The translations under genes and the position numbers were made by a program. Positions 34,591 through 47,368 of a stretch of DNA of 64,000 nt are shown here, in pieces. The notes below the pieces were generated by a model that was not told the DNA's origin, did not search any database, and saw only the letters and a list, made by a program, of their open reading frames with translations. The stretch lies in the NCBI RefSeq assembly GCF_023343835.1, contig NC_064440.1, positions 30,945,537 to 31,009,536 of the forward strand, read 5' to 3'. Source of the stretch: Lagopus muta (lineage: Eukaryota; Chordata; Aves; Galliformes; Phasianidae). Each line of letters opens with the position of its first letter. Within the stretch, counting starts at the first letter, position 1.

Positions 34591-36944
34591 TCTACTTAAT
34601 CCCGAGACATTACTTCAGGTATTCCCTTTGATTTTAAGGGAAAGATGTCTGACTTGGAGCTCCACAGCACAACTTCAGAGAGATGAGGACTAGCAAGCAT
34701 GGGCAGCTGGATATGTTTTTGTGATGCCTTCCTTCCCTGATCATCTGGATAGCCTTGTTAAATACTGCTGTTTTGGAGGACCAATTGGAGCTTTCTCAAA
34801 ATGGATAGGCTTTGACCACAGAACAATATTTATATGTACATCCAGGAATAAACAAGGGTGATGGTAAGCCTTGGATTAACCTGTTGTCTTTAAGCGATTT
34901 GTTGTAATGAATGCAATACAAACCCAGTATTACACTTTAGGTCATCAGAAAGCTGCAGACACACAACGCTGAACTCTGATGGATGAGATATTTTAACACT
35001 ACTGGAGAAATAAACATCTTAGCAGAACTGATGTGGTCCTAATGTCAACAGTACGCAGGACTGGAGAAGACCCTGTCCCTCAAAGTAGATTTTCCTGCCC
35101 CATACTTCCAGCCTACATAAGGAAAAGTTTCCCACACTCCTTCAAGTAAGATTTCCTTACTTTTCCCCATTACTTGTTTGCACCCTCGACTGAATTCAGG
35201 CTTCTTAGATACAAAAGACTTTCCAGGCTAGCAGTCAGAATTCCATTACTAGGACTTGAAAACAGCTGCAGTAAACTAATAATGCCTCTGTTGTTTAATA
35301 AGCAGAAATCTTTTCCGTGACCATTTTCCTGAAGGGTAAGAGAAAAACAAAAATAAAGAGATAAAGAGCAAAGGGATGGATAGGTTACAGCTATGACAAT
35401 TTGCTATGACAATGACTTGCACCATGCAGTTTCCTAAAGCAGGAATATTCCAGATACCTGCTTCATTTAAAGCAAATCTTTAAAGCTCTTAATCCTCCCA
35501 ACTGAAGCCTTGCTGAAAAGTTAACCATTTTTACTGTAATCATCTGAGAGAAAACAGATTTGAATTTAAAAGGAATTCCTAATTTTCCATGAGATAACAC
35601 TTTCATATCTTAAATATTTTGGTTCGAAATTAACAGTTATTTATTATATGGACTACTTCAAAATGTCTCTGAAATCACCCTGTAGTTTTGAAATCCTTTA
35701 GAAAAGATCTTCTTGATGTTTTGGTATAATAAAGTTCACTATGGTAACAGCTGTGAATAATCTGGCTACGGATAAGCGATCAGTGGCTTCACTACCCACC
35801 TCCAGCAGATGACAGAGTTATCCCTAAGAAATGCCTACTGTGGAAGGAGTTGCAAATAATCAGAACAGAACAATATCTAAGACAGGTTCTACAAAGTTCA
35901 AAACGTTCAACATCATATAACACATGCAAGGTTGTCAACGTGTTGATGTAAGATGGTCTTTCGGAAACAAAAAGCCAACAAGGTAAGGATGCTCAGAAGA
36001 TAAAATGATATTCAAAGACAAGACGCTTAGGAGCTGACATGTCTATTTATGTCTACACAATCCTGATATTACATAGTCATAAAGTAATTGTAGTCCAAAT
36101 TACATCCAGGTCCTTTCTGCAGTCAGACAAAATTCATATATCATTAAAAAGTTATAAATTACCAACAATAATGCAATTTAACTAGACAGAAATAAAAAAC
36201 ACCCTTTTCTCCCTAAGGCAAAGTCACGCGATCATGGCCACCTCCTCATATTTCCAGGACCAGCCCTTCTCTCCTCTGAGAAGCTCTCCTCATCCAGTGA
36301 ATTTTCAGGAAGAAAAACACAGTCCACAGGACAACTCATGGAGCACAGAAGTGTTTTCCAACCAAACAAAACAGACATCCTTCCAGCAGCATCAGAGCAA
36401 AGAGATCTGTTTTATCATGGCAGCCAGCCTAAGTAGAAGAGCAGAGCGGTACGAGTAGGGACAAGTCCCAAAGGACACATCAGAACTTCAGCTTTTAGGT
36501 AAAACCCCTGACAGTCTTACCAACTGCAGAATACCAAAAGAGATACATTAAGATACATTAGTAATCCACAAAGCAAATTAGGAGAAAAAACAGCTAAGAC
36601 ATTGGGAACGCTGAGACCAGAGGGAGGAGGTCTCATTAAAACAACTTTTTGACAGAAGGACTTTATAAAAGCAAGCAAGAAAAGAACTGAGATGAAGAAC
36701 TGATAGACATAAACTTGTAAAGTCATGTGGCAGCAAATAGTGTTATTTTGATTTTATACTACATAATAAAGATTTCATCGCGGACAACGGAGCTAATTAG
36801 ATGTATTCATTACACATTGTTGATCCCAAATCTGCCATACTTGAAAAAGTGACAGCTAAGAAAGATACAAACTGCAAGGAGATCTGGGGGGAGAAGTGCA
36901 TTGCCAAGTACGTGTAAAGAAACGTTTTAACAACAACATTAACG

Positions 36945-37014
36945 TTGGGTTTGAACAAGATGAGCTCCTAGTGTCCCTTCCAACCTCACTCGTTCCCTTA
37001 CTTCACAATTCTGT
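36945..37014 (+). mobile_element. short CR1 tail (plus strand)
   Basis: GGGTTTGAACAAGATGAGCT, then CCTAGTGTCCCTTCCAACCTCACT, ending in ACAATTCTGTAG, matches the terminal ~70 bp of a CR1 subfamily (GATGAGCTCCTGAGGTCCCTTCCAACC...). Highly truncated. Confidence 0.75.
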
Positions 37015-37831
37015 AGTTGCTCAGATAGAGACACGAGTCACGGACTAACAGACATCTAACCCTCCAGCAAAATAATATTTTATATAGCAATGGAACGGTC
37101 TGGAAAAGTAGAGACAATTTTTATATGAATCAGTGCAACATAAAGGAACAATGGTGTATCAGTAAGAGCAACTCCATCCTAAGACTTGAGTGAGATTCAA
37201 CTGGATGCCTGAAAAGCAGTATACTCCAATTTAGAGACCAGTTCTCCTTGGGGGACCATTTAAGGAAAACCTGAAATGTTTTCCTCAACTCTTACAATGA
37301 GAATTCAGCCTAAATTAGCAGTTCTTGCTCTTTCTGGAGGGAGATACACACTTTCTTCACACCCGACCTCCACTGACAATTCCATTAAGCCACAAGGTCT
37401 GACCAGAGTATCATTTCACATCTATCTCATATTGACCAGTGAGAATCACTGAGTTTTCGAGCAGGTTCCATCATTGCCATGCCTTCATTCTGACTGCTTT
37501 TCTGCTTCGGGTAATGAAAGAAATAGCTGCTGCACCGCAGAAAAACAAACATTCACATACAGAAGCCTATTTTATTCCCAGTCAGTTTGAGCAGGAAAAC
37601 ATATCAAAAGTGTTTTTGCATTTTGAGGAAAAAAGAGACAAATCAGAAGATAAGTTTATTGTCTGTATTTGACATCCTTACCATGTATTTATCCCTTGGG
37701 AATATTGTCAGAAAGGTGTCTCAGCAACAGTACCCTGGTTTTCCTATTTGCTCTCAAGTTTCAAGAGATCCGTTTGTTTCTGCGTAATTTTTTCCCTCTA
37801 AATACTCACTGTAATTAATGCATATAATGAA

Positions 37832-37849
37832 ATGCATATGTATATGCAT
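37832..37849. repeat. perfect 8-bp inverted repeat ATGCATAT-GT-ATATGCAT
   Basis: 18-bp hairpin-capable palindrome with a 2-bp centre, in an ATGCAT-rich patch. ATGCATAT resembles POU/octamer-type half-sites, but such words are common in AT-rich DNA. Confidence 0.6.
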
Positions 37850-38430
37850 GTTTATGTAAACATTTTATATGTAAGAATTTTTTACATGACAGTCCCCAAC
37901 ATTTTCCCCTTGGCTTAGAGATCTGTACCTGATCACTGGCAAGTGGTGAAAGCCAAAGTTGATTCCAGCTTGATGTTTAGTGCTTTGTATTCCAACAAGC
38001 CTGAGAAATTGCACCAAGCTTTCACAAACCCTCACAAAGAGCACTCAGCCATGTTGGCTTGTCAATGAGTGACTGCTCAGTATGAAGAAGGTCTTTGGGT
38101 AACACAGGTGCCAGCAATGTGCACACCTACACTCCTCGAATAAACCTTTGTTCAAAAAATACCAGACTGTTTCAAACACAACTGCTTGGATTTTGCTGGC
38201 CTGCGAGCAGATTTCCATGATGCATTTTGAGACTTAAGAAATCCATACGTAAAACCAAAGTGACATCAGATGATGATCTTATTTAAAATGATGGCTGAAG
38301 CATTGCGTGCTAATATTAAAAAACTAATTTTTCACTCTATTTCCCTCCTGCAATTTTTTGAGATTTAACTGATCATTCCTCAGCTGTAATTTTGAGCTCC
38401 ACTGAACTGTTGTGGATGTTCCATTATGTT

Positions 38431-38455
38431 AAAAAAAAAGGGTAAAAAAAAAAAA
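38431..38455. repeat. interrupted poly-A
   Basis: A9-GGGT-A12. Confidence 0.85.
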
Positions 38456-38534
38456 GAACATGTGGAGCTGAAGTCTTTCTTCTGCAGCTGAACAGTGCAA
38501 CTCATGTTCTGTCACCTGGGATGCAGATGTTCAC

Positions 38535-38600
38535 GTTCACTGCAGGGTAGTTGAACTAGATGACCTTCAAAGGTCCCTTCCCACTCAAATATTCCCATTT
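38535..38600 (+). mobile_element. short CR1 tail (plus strand), abutting an opposite one
   Basis: CACTGCAGGGTAGTTGAACTAGATGACC-type sequence followed by AAAGGTCCCTTCCCACTCAA matches the last ~65 bp of CR1 in sense orientation. The 3' octamer tail is not clear. Confidence 0.8.
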
Positions 38601-38660
38601 CAATCACAGAAGTGGTGGAAGGGACTTGTAAGGATCATTGAGCCCAGCCCCTCTTCCACC
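38601..38660 (-). mobile_element. short CR1 tail (minus strand), abutting the plus-strand tail
   Basis: AATCACAGAAGTGGTGGAAG, GGACTTGTAAGGATCATTGAGCCCAGCCCC is the reversed CR1 terminus. Its 3' end touches the 3' end of the preceding plus-strand piece. Confidence 0.75.
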
Positions 38661-38705
38661 TTTGCCAGTGATCTTAAAATAATGACTTAGTATCTTTATT
38701 AGGAG

Positions 38706-38733
38706 AAAAAAAAAAAAGAAAAAAAAAAAAAAG
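38706..38733. repeat. interrupted poly-A
   Basis: About 28 bp of A with a single G interruption. Confidence 0.85.
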
Positions 38734-39887
38734 ATATTGCCACTAATCCTGTTTTTCCCCTTGTTAAAAATCACAATTCATAATAGTGAACACAAAAACA
38801 GGACACAGGCTTCAGTGCTTATATATGATTTTTGTCTCCACACATTTATATCACATGGACATCTATGCGCATGCAAGATTTTTATGTTGGACAGCTCAGG
38901 TTTGTAATTTTTTTTATTAGTCTTTTCTCTTGGTTTTAATCTCCTGTAGTGGACTGTAGGTTCTTCTACATCGAGTATGTCACCAAAGGTGAATAAGTGA
39001 GGACACAAAGCGCTGTAACTTGTTTGTGGACAGCTTGGAGCTGTCACGCAACAAGGAATAGAGTTTTGTATTTCCTGCCCCATGATGTACTGTAGGGATT
39101 TATATACTGCAAAGCTACTCAAAGCTCCAGCCAAGGTATTCTCTTCCAGGCAGAAAAGCCTCCAGGTACTAATATACAGAATCCATCCGCTGCTGTTTAA
39201 AACAATTGCTTCTGGATTTTGAGGATAAGACGAAACACCACAGGAACCAAAAGAAGTGTAATAGCATGGGTCGTAATAGAATAAAAGCACTAGAATGAAA
39301 AAGGTTTGTAGAAATGTGAGGAATATACAGCAAAAAAATTTAAAAGGATTATGTTAGAGCAGCACTGTTTAATTTCTCTGTGGAGCTGTAATAATTACCA
39401 CCGAGCAGTCCTCTCTCATGCACTCCTTGCTCCCTACCACCCACAGAAAAAGTTAAATTTTGTTTTCCTATTTTTGAAGTCTGGCACTTCTGTTCCTTAA
39501 AATTTGATAAGGAACACCTATATTGTTCGTAGTTCTGGAAAAGTAACAGCATTTTAAACAAACCTGATGTGTTGTTGCTGTTCTCAGCAGAAGACCTACT
39601 CCATTTTACAATCCCCTTCAACACAGACAAGATGCATTTATTAACAAATACACATCATAGTGTCCAATGTAAATTAGTGATACTTTATCTCAGCTTTGCA
39701 GCACTGGTCCTCACTAAAATAACTGTAGTTCTGACAACCTGACTTCCAGCTTTTCATATCATAGCAGGGCCTGATTATGCATATACATGTTAACCTTCGA
39801 GTACAATTTCTTTAAATAAATGCCTTTGATGCCAATTGATGCATGCACGTATTTTGAAGATTTTATTTTAAATTTCAATGGTTTTGT

Positions 39888-39902
39888 CCTTTTTTTTTTT
39901 TT
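39888..39902. repeat. poly-T run
   Basis: About 14-15 consecutive T. Confidence 0.85.
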
Positions 39903-41056
39903 GGAGTGAAAAGGTTAGAATTTTTCCACAGGGAAGATGAAGACATGACTGTTGAAATATCTCAGAACAGCAAACAATTTATTGAAGTAAAGCTGCACCT
40001 CACAGCACTAGCCCACGTGGCTGCACTCTCCACCAACCACTCACACACTTGCTTGAAAACCACACATTTGCACCTCACCAAACTCCATGTACATCTCGCC
40101 AGCCTCTCGCTATGATGAAAGGCCAAGTTGCAGTCTGATGTACTGCAGTTTACACACTAGCACAGCATGGCACTGTAGGTACATTCTCACAGATGCACCA
40201 CAACGATGGCATGTGCATGAGATGCTACATTCATTCCTGCCAGTAGCCCCAAAATAAGGAGGTGCATGGTTTTGTACTCCACGAAATGCCAGCTCTGTTG
40301 TCCTGAAAACAAACTTCTTAGATGGTCACTATAAACATTCCAGGCATTTCTTACTGGCATATGCAATATTTTTAAGTAATTTTAACACTCATCTAGCAGT
40401 CCATATCCAGGATTAAAATAGCCAACTATAACCGTCACAGATATTTATGTATCGCCTGCAGTACCTCATGATTATAGAGAAATGATTACTAGCAAAGATC
40501 TAAATCACTGTTGGAACGATCTCAAACTACGATATTCTAATTACAATTTGAATTTCAAATACAGAACACAGGGAGCAATGTCTCTTGGGGACAGAGCTTT
40601 TACTAGTCCTACTGCCTCCAATTCTTATGTTTTCTATTAGAAAAGAGTATTCGCCATTACTTTTCGTAACACATTGACAAACTGCAAAGGCATTTCTACG
40701 GACATAATATACAATGCTATGAATACATTTACTCTAAACATTTAAAGAGAAAAACCCTGGCTATAACAACATGAAAAGGTATTTCTAAGCTAGTATACGT
40801 TTGCATTTTATTTGCTCATTCAACTTCAGCTGAAAAAAATGGAGGTGTAATAAATCACCATCATTACGTCCAAACTTTCAAACTGCATCAACTGGCCTGA
40901 AATCTCTCAGATGTTCCTCACTGACAAGAATTAACGGGCCTGATCCAAGCACAGACCAGGAAAGGACAGGTCAGTCCTCACCAGAGCAGCCTGCACCTCC
41001 TCAGCTTCTCCACCAGTACTGCGGGACCAGGACAGCACATTATTATATATTCAAGG

Positions 41057-41333
41057 TATCACAGTTCTGAAATACAGAATTATTAAGGTTGGAGAAGATC
41101 ATTAACTCAATCCCTCCTAACCCCCACCACACCAGCTAACCACACCCTTCAGTGCCACAACCACACATCCCTTGAACACCTCCAGGGACTCTCTTTCCCT
41201 GAGCAGCCCGTTCCAATTCATCACCATTCTTTCTGAGAGAAAGTTCTCCCTAATATTCAACCTGAACTTCCCTTGGCGCAACATAAAGGCAATTACTTCT
41301 TGTCCTGTCACTGTCACCTAGGAGAAGGAGCCA
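41057..41333 (-). mobile_element. CR1 LINE 3'-end fragment (minus strand)
   Basis: Reversed CR1: ATCACAGTTCTGAAATACAG, TAAGGTTGGAGAAGATCATT, CCTTGAACACCTCCAGGGAC, CTGAGCAGCCCGTTCCAATT, TCTGAGAGAAAGTTCTCCCT, AATATTCAACCTGAACTTCC, then CTTGTCCTGTCACTGTCACC and AGGAGAAGGAGCC. It is collinear with the CR1 3' UTR and end of ORF2. About 277 bp, inactive. Confidence 0.92.
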
Positions 41334-42723
41334 ACATATTTGGAACTTGTTTCAAAAACAGGGTATTCTTTAATTAGGTTTATTGTTAAGAAGAAAAAAA
41401 AAAAAAAAAAAGAAGCCAATACGACCGAGCATTAGCATCACAATTCAGGCTGTGATCTGGAAATATTTCACACTATTTCTTATTTACTTCATTGTGGAAT
41501 CAATCTCTCTAACCCACATAAGGTTATAACAACAGGTACGTCTTTACTTCAGCGCTGCGCCACACGCTGGGTGCAAGGGGGATCGCTGCTCCTAGCTTGC
41601 ACACCGGAGAGTGGGATCTCCATTCACTTGTAAGCCAAGCCGTACATACCCAGCAGTATTACCCAAGACCCGTTGACATGTTCATTACTTTTCTGGGAAT
41701 TCATTACATGCTGGCCCCCTCCCCAGTGCGTGCACAGCAGCTTGCATTGGATGAAGGCTCGATGTCTTCCTCCCCATTCGGTCTTTCTGGGATGAAGTCA
41801 GACATCTTCCTCGCCACGTCCTTCTGACCTTTGTCCCAGTTCTGAGCTCTTCTCCCTCCCTGCATGCCTAAGCAATTTCTTATCCTGCTTACCTTCCCTT
41901 TCCATTGCTTTCCTTAGGGGCTCCTTTCTACTGACTTGAGAAGGCTTCCTTTTGAGAAAGTGCTTGGGCTAGCGAAAGGTTGCACTAAGCAATAAACTTG
42001 TCTCGAGTTAGCAAGAGGTTAAACTAAGCCATGCTATTTGCAAATTCCTTTTGAGTAAGCAAAACTAAGAGATGGACCCCTTACATCTTGTATTCTTCAG
42101 CTTACTATCTCATACTTTGACCTCTGAATAATACTTGCTCGAAGTATTTGAATTAGCATCCCGTCAATTCACCACAGCTATCGGTATGTATACACTAGCA
42201 ACAACTCCACTAGCTCAATTACATTCAAGGCTCATGAGCAGGAAAAAAGATGACTTAAAACAACATCTCATTCAAATCAATTTACGTTTACATATAGAGA
42301 AGGTCCAGGCTATATGAGGTATCTCTGAGAATCCATTCAGGAAATGAGCAGTAGCTCTCCATACAAATGATAAGTGTGCTAATTGTTGTCATCTGGAAAT
42401 CCTAACCGCTTTCTGTGTTGTATAATTTAAAAGCCATTGACACACAAATGACAGATTAACGACTGGCATTATTGAAGCATAAATAACAAGAGCTCGATGA
42501 AATATACAGAGGTACCTTCCTCAGGCCCTCCTCTGCAGACAGTAAGTTTTAACTTGCCGAGGATGAAATTGCTCCTTCTCTACCTGGTTATTTAAGATCA
42601 GTGGAAGAATCCCCAGACAGGTGCAGGCAGATGGAGGCAGGAGAGTCGTTTAGAGTCAGCAACCAAAAAACCAGACTGGGTATTTTTATCTTCAGAAGAG
42701 TAGAAGAAATGGTCTGGGGGCTC
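41334..42723. other. unique sequence, nothing recognised
   Basis: Contains poly-A at 41394-41411. Slightly GC-richer around 41550-41870, without a credible exon. Confidence 0.55.
41394..41411. repeat. poly-A run
   Basis: About 18 consecutive A. Confidence 0.85.
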
Positions 42724-42871
42724 CACAGAATCATAGAACGGCTCGGGTAGAAAAAGACCTCAAAGACCATCCAGTTTCAAACCCCATGCCATGAGCAGGG
42801 TTGCCAACTGCTAGACCAGGCTGCCCAGAGCCACATCCAGCCTGGCCTTGAACGCCTCCAACAGGTTCCCT
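42724..42871 (-). mobile_element. CR1 LINE 3'-end fragment (minus strand)
   Basis: Starts with ACAGAATCATAGAACGGCTC, then AAAGACCTCAAAGACCATCC, the characteristic CCATGAGCAGGGTTGCCAAC, AGGCTGCCCAGAGCCACATC, and CAGCCTGGCCTTGAACGCCT. This is a well-preserved CR1 3' UTR, truncated after ~148 bp. Confidence 0.93.
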
Positions 42872-45800
42872 GTTCTGCCTTGGTTCTGGTGGGCTAGACT
42901 TCAGCTAAAGTAGTAGAAATGCTTTTGTATGTGCTTTCTTACCCAAGAAAGATGCACTTCAATTCTATATCTAAAGACAAACCAAAGTGTTTTCCTTTTT
43001 CATTAAGCTTTGTTTGAAACACAATGTGCTTACAGCCAGGAAATACAAATGTGCAGTGACAACAAAGAATGCTGCTCTAAAGAAGAAAGCTGTGTTTGGG
43101 CACTCTATATTGTCTTTCCTGACTGCTGCACAAAAGTACCAAACACAGTGATCAGATCATTCCTCTGTAACCACAACAGTAGCATTAAATAGCATCTTTT
43201 AAATGTTGTTTCACCTCTATTTCAGCTAGCTAAACTTTTACAAAGGCACGCTTTGTAATCTCAGTTTCTAGAAAGGCAACTGTCTCCTAACGCCCAGCTT
43301 GCGTACTTTTCCCCCAAGACATGTTTGACCCCATTTAATGCATTTATTTATTTAGCAGCTTTAGCGCATCTGAAACAGTTCCTCACTCTATGAAACCAAA
43401 ATGAAAACAGTGAGCATGGTCTTCCCATGCTGAGAGGGGATCTCCGTCCTGCAGTGGAAACGTTGACTTGTACCTTGAAAACTAAGAGTTTTTCAGCATG
43501 ATGTCAGAAATTGCAAGACTGCTGAGAACTCAGCCTTGAACCAGCATTCCCTAAAGCTTCTAAGTTTTAGAATGGGGACAAAGTATTGATTTGTAGACCA
43601 ACTTCTGGAGCGTTCAGCCCAGAGCTATAGTAAACAATTCTAAGTACAAAAGACTCTTCTCCCTTCCAACTAGGAGTATTTGTATAGGGGAAAAAATGCC
43701 TGGCAGTCCTCGTGACAGGTTTATTATTCAAATTTCATTTTTCACACATCAACATATCAGCCTTCTTAATTAACAGACAAGCAAGTAATTCAGTTTTTCC
43801 AGTTTAAGACACAGATGTTACTAAAATCTGTTGGAAGACTTCCAGGCATTCTTTGTCCTGCCAGTTTTTGCAAGTTCCTCCCCTCAATTTAAAGGCCTTT
43901 GCTTCCTCTCCCTCCACTCCCTCTCCCCCAACTATCTATTGACTATTCTGATTGGTTACACACAAGTTGGCTTCTTTCATGTCCTCAGAGTTTTTGCTAT
44001 GTGTAAACAGACAGATATTCTGATACCTAATTCCTAGCTAATCAAGTCAGACAATGCTTTGTGAAACTACGTCCAAATCAGCTTTATGGTATCATACCGG
44101 AATGGTTAATATTGAAGAATGTTAGCCTTCAAAATTCATTTGAAACAGCCTTAGTATCTTTTAATTATAATTATGCAGTTACTGACAATACTGCTAATGC
44201 GTCTTGTTATTCCAACTATCCTTTATGAATCAAGATCCACACGTCAATGTGGTGAAAGAACGTAATAATTGACTCTTCATTAAAACCCAGGGCAACACAT
44301 GCACTCCTGCACGCTATTAGTAACCCAGTCAGAGCTTCAACGGGGAGTTAATAACTACATAATGCATAGATGTCGAACCTCACATCTGTTTGATCTTCTA
44401 CAAGCGTTACCCAGTTAAACCATACCTGCAGCACATCTAAGAAGTGATACAAACTGCTTGTGCTTTGCATAATCGAAGTGTGTACATTTCACATTCAGAG
44501 CACCCAGCACAGTGCAGCACGCATGGCCACATCCCCAGCTTTACTGGTCTTGCATCTCAGCATTTCCTTCCGGCAGTTTCTGATCCTGAGCTCCCCATCG
44601 TAGCCAGACAGGATTTCCCTACATTCTTGATGGCACTAACTTGTAACATTAAGTTACGCAAATAACGCTCTGCCACTTCAACAGTAATTTCGCTGTCTCA
44701 CCTTCACTTGATCTCCACACACCCCTGTCCTCAGCTCTCCGTATCAGCTTTTAACTAAATACGTCAGACCGGTATTTCACTTCCAATGGTAGCAAATCCA
44801 CCCGTGAAGTGACACAAGAGCTTTGTGAACATAATGCATCTGTTCATCTTAACAACCAAATCTACTAGGGAATTAAAGATTTAAAGGATCGTTCTTTAGA
44901 AGACATGCAGTGGAATCACAGAACAGGAAGAGCAGTTTAAGTCCCATCACTCCGCAAAACCTTGAAGGCACTGCTAAACCTAGCGAAGCAGCAGTAACGT
45001 ATGTATGTTGCAATTAGTGTCATTGCAGAAGCTAAAGTCAGTGAAAATACTGAAGATGACAACCTGAGAATCACTGATTTGAAATTAATGAATGACAGCG
45101 TAAGGTGACAAGTGTGTTGTAACTTTGATAAAATAGCAATAATAATCCCAGAAGATTAAAAGGAGGGATGGATACCATTCCTATGTAAAAATCCCTCTAA
45201 CTCTCTATAGATCTTGTCAAGTCAGGTATCTTTTCCTCTATATAATACCAAATAGCTGTATACATGGAAGAGTTTTAAACAGACTTAAACTTTTCCACAG
45301 ATATCAAACAACGTTATGTGTCCACAGTATTTGACACTGGAAAATATAAAAAGATACAAGGCACAACAGTGGTCTAAGTTGGAGACTTGGCAATTAAACA
45401 ATACATGAGTGAATGCTGCATGCCTCATTTGCTGCTAGGCTAATCCATTCAGTGCTCCTAAACCCAAGCTAGTAGTGATTACAGTCAAGGAAGACTAGAA
45501 GTACCAAAGCGAACTGCATTTTTAATCAGGAAGAGTTTTTGATCAGTAATCCATCAACACATGCAGCAGCTACCCCCTTATTGTCAGTATTTGCCAAAAC
45601 TATTATTTCTGTGAGAAAGTATTTCATAGAGCAACAGTAGAAAATACTGCCTCATCTACTATTGCTGAGCTCATCTCCAAGAAGTCTGCAATTTTTCTAA
45701 CTCTTATCTCAGCGCTGTAGATATTGAAGAGGGCAAGTCACATAAGGAATTCTACAGCAAATCAAAAATAGGAGGGTCGACTTGTCCTCTTCCTTTTACT

Positions 45801-46030
45801 CAAAAGGCTGAAAAAAATACACTAGCTAGCTAGGAGACTGAAGCACAACTGGACTTAGTGTGAACAAAACAGTCTGGAGTCATCAGGCAGAAAACCAAAG
45901 AAGCTACACAAGAAACTAAGTAACATGCATTGGCCACAAAAAGAATGATGTAAGAACTATTATTTTTGTACTGATTTTACTACAGCGATCACTTCACATG
46001 GTTCACAAAGACAGCTGGCGTGTGTATGTC
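42872..46030. other. unique sequence, nothing recognised
   Basis: AT-rich with chance-length open frames only. A TTTATTTATTTAG patch lies near 43343-43357. Confidence 0.55.
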
Positions 46031-46065
46031 AGAACCCTAAAATCAGTCAGGTTGGAAAAGACCTT
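46031..46065 (-). mobile_element. older CR1 (minus strand), tail-side half, split by insertion
   Basis: CTAAAATCAGTCAGGTTGGA followed by AAAGACCTT is the reversed CR1 tail. It stops at GACCTT and resumes at 46367. The intact paralogue at 47369-47612 reads through this point (GGAAAGACCTTAAAGATCAT), which shows what the uninterrupted element looked like. Confidence 0.85.
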
Positions 46066-46366
46066 CCAACCAAAAAGGTCTGGCCTCTTCTCCCTGGCAA
46101 ATAGTAGGACCCAAGGAAACGGCCAGATGTTATACCAGAGGAGGTTTAGGTTGGATATTAGGAAAAACTTTTTCTCTCAGAGGGTGGTCAGGCACTGGAA
46201 TGGCTGCCCAGGGAGGTGGTGGAGTCGCTGTCCCTGGCAGTGTTCAAGAGGCGCCTGGATGAGGAGCTACGAGAGATGGTTTAGTGCTTGTGGTACTGAT
46301 AGGAATGGGAGGGTGGTTGGACTAGATGATCTTGCAGGTCGTTTCCAACCTTGTGTGATTCTGTGT
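46066..46366 (+). mobile_element. younger CR1 3' end (plus strand) nested in the older one
   Basis: Sense CR1: GGTCTGGCCTCTTCTCCCTG, GGAGGTTTAGGTTGGATATT, AGGAAAAACTTTTTCTCTCA, GCTGCCCAGGGAGGTGGTGG, AGTGTTCAAGAGGCGCCTGG, GGTTGGACTAGATGATCTTG, CAGGTCGTTTCCAACCTTGT, ending GTGATTCTGTG. It is about 300 bp, 5'-truncated and little decayed relative to the other copies. GACCTT borders it on both sides (46060-46065 and 46367-46372) as a possible 6-bp target duplication. An open frame of 142 codons crosses it but is not a gene. Confidence 0.92.
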
Positions 46367-46487
46367 GACCTTAAAGATCAAGTCCAACCACAACCTAACC
46401 ATACCACCTTAACAACCCTCCACTAAATCATGTCCCTGAGCACCACATCCAAGTGTTTTTCAACACATCCAGGGATGGTGACTCAAA
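46367..46487 (-). mobile_element. older CR1 (minus strand), inner half, after the nested insertion
   Basis: GACCTTAAAGATCAAGTCCA, ACCACAACCTAACCATACCA, CTAAATCATGTCCCTGAGCA, CCACATCCAAGTGTTTTTCA, ACACATCCAGGGATGGTGAC resumes the reversed CR1 exactly where the first half stopped. It closely parallels 47401-47523. Confidence 0.9.
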
Positions 46488-47368
46488 GGAAAAGCACTTC
46501 TGAGTACATTAAAGCGGTAATGAACTTAAATATTTCTCAACGTTATAGATTTGCCAAGCTACCAGCTAGAAAAAAAAATTACATTTCAGATTTCTTTATA
46601 AGGCTATTAAGTAACATACCCATTACTCCATTACCACTGTGCAATTGAAAATCAACTTAGTCCAGAAAATCTTAGACTACTGCATTAGACTGTAAGAAGT
46701 TCTGATGAATGTTTTTCTACAAAAAAATTCTCAACTCAAATTCCTCCTAAACGATTCTATTGCATATTGCTTCACCAGGAACCCACAGGTCTAATTTTAG
46801 AGAGGAACTTGGGAAATACCATATTTTTCAGCACATCAGTGAATATTCAGTATATGCAAAGCTTAGTTAGAACTTCATGTAGCTGTGGATACTATAATAA
46901 AGAATGAATTGCAACCCAGAGAAGTCTGCTCTTACATCTGTTCATAGAAATCACGTACCAGTTCTTCAGTACACCTATTACAACGCTTCAAGTTAACGTT
47001 CCAAAAACTAGATTTGTAGTTTCCCTAAAAGTAATTAGTATTGCTCCTCACATGTTTTTTCCTCAAAATAGCTAGCTCAGTAACATCAAAAAGCTATTAA
47101 CTTTACACACAGTCCAAAATGTTTGGTTAAGATGGATCTTCACACACAAACAACACCACCCTCAATTCCTAGATGGTGTAAAAGTGGGAATACAAATTCA
47201 TCATTTCACCCCTGAGGCCTTATTTCCCATTTGTGGTTCTTTTATGTCATCCTTACATTCAATAATAATAATTCTTAACTGAACAGCCTTTACAGTTCAG
47301 ACATCTCCTCTTGCTTTCTTTTTTCATCATATCTTGTTAACATAGAGCAATTCTCCTTAAAGATCATC
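46488..47368. other. unique sequence, nothing recognised
   Basis: AT-rich spacer between two CR1 copies of the same type. No gene signal. Confidence 0.55.

Larger units (their letters stand above)
32401..36944. other. unique AT-rich DNA, nothing recognised
   Basis: Contains a T-run (34252-34266), a three-copy 11-bp repeat (34558-34590) and a short AATAAT patch near 33870. No plausible exon seen. Confidence 0.55.
37015..38534. other. unique sequence, nothing recognised apart from a small palindrome and A-runs
   Basis: AT-rich. The stretch 37805-37870 is especially AT-rich, with ATGCAT words. A-runs occur at 38431-38455. Confidence 0.55.
38661..41056. other. unique sequence, nothing recognised
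   Basis: Contains an A-rich tract at 38706-38733 and a T-run at 39888-39902. A 170-codon minus-strand open frame (38778-39290) starts here. It has no domain I recognise and is within chance length. Confidence 0.55.

Noticed and set aside
38778-39290. 170-codon minus-strand open frame
   Set aside because: Cys/Tyr-rich composition but no motif I can name. Single frame in AT-rich DNA, and compatible with chance.
44924-44985. Possible CR1 tail (AATCACAGAACAGGAAGAGC)
   Set aside because: Only the first ~10 bases match the reversed CR1 end. The following sequence does not align.
45998-46426. 142-codon + strand open frame
   Set aside because: It crosses the nested CR1 boundaries and is a by-product of the repeats.
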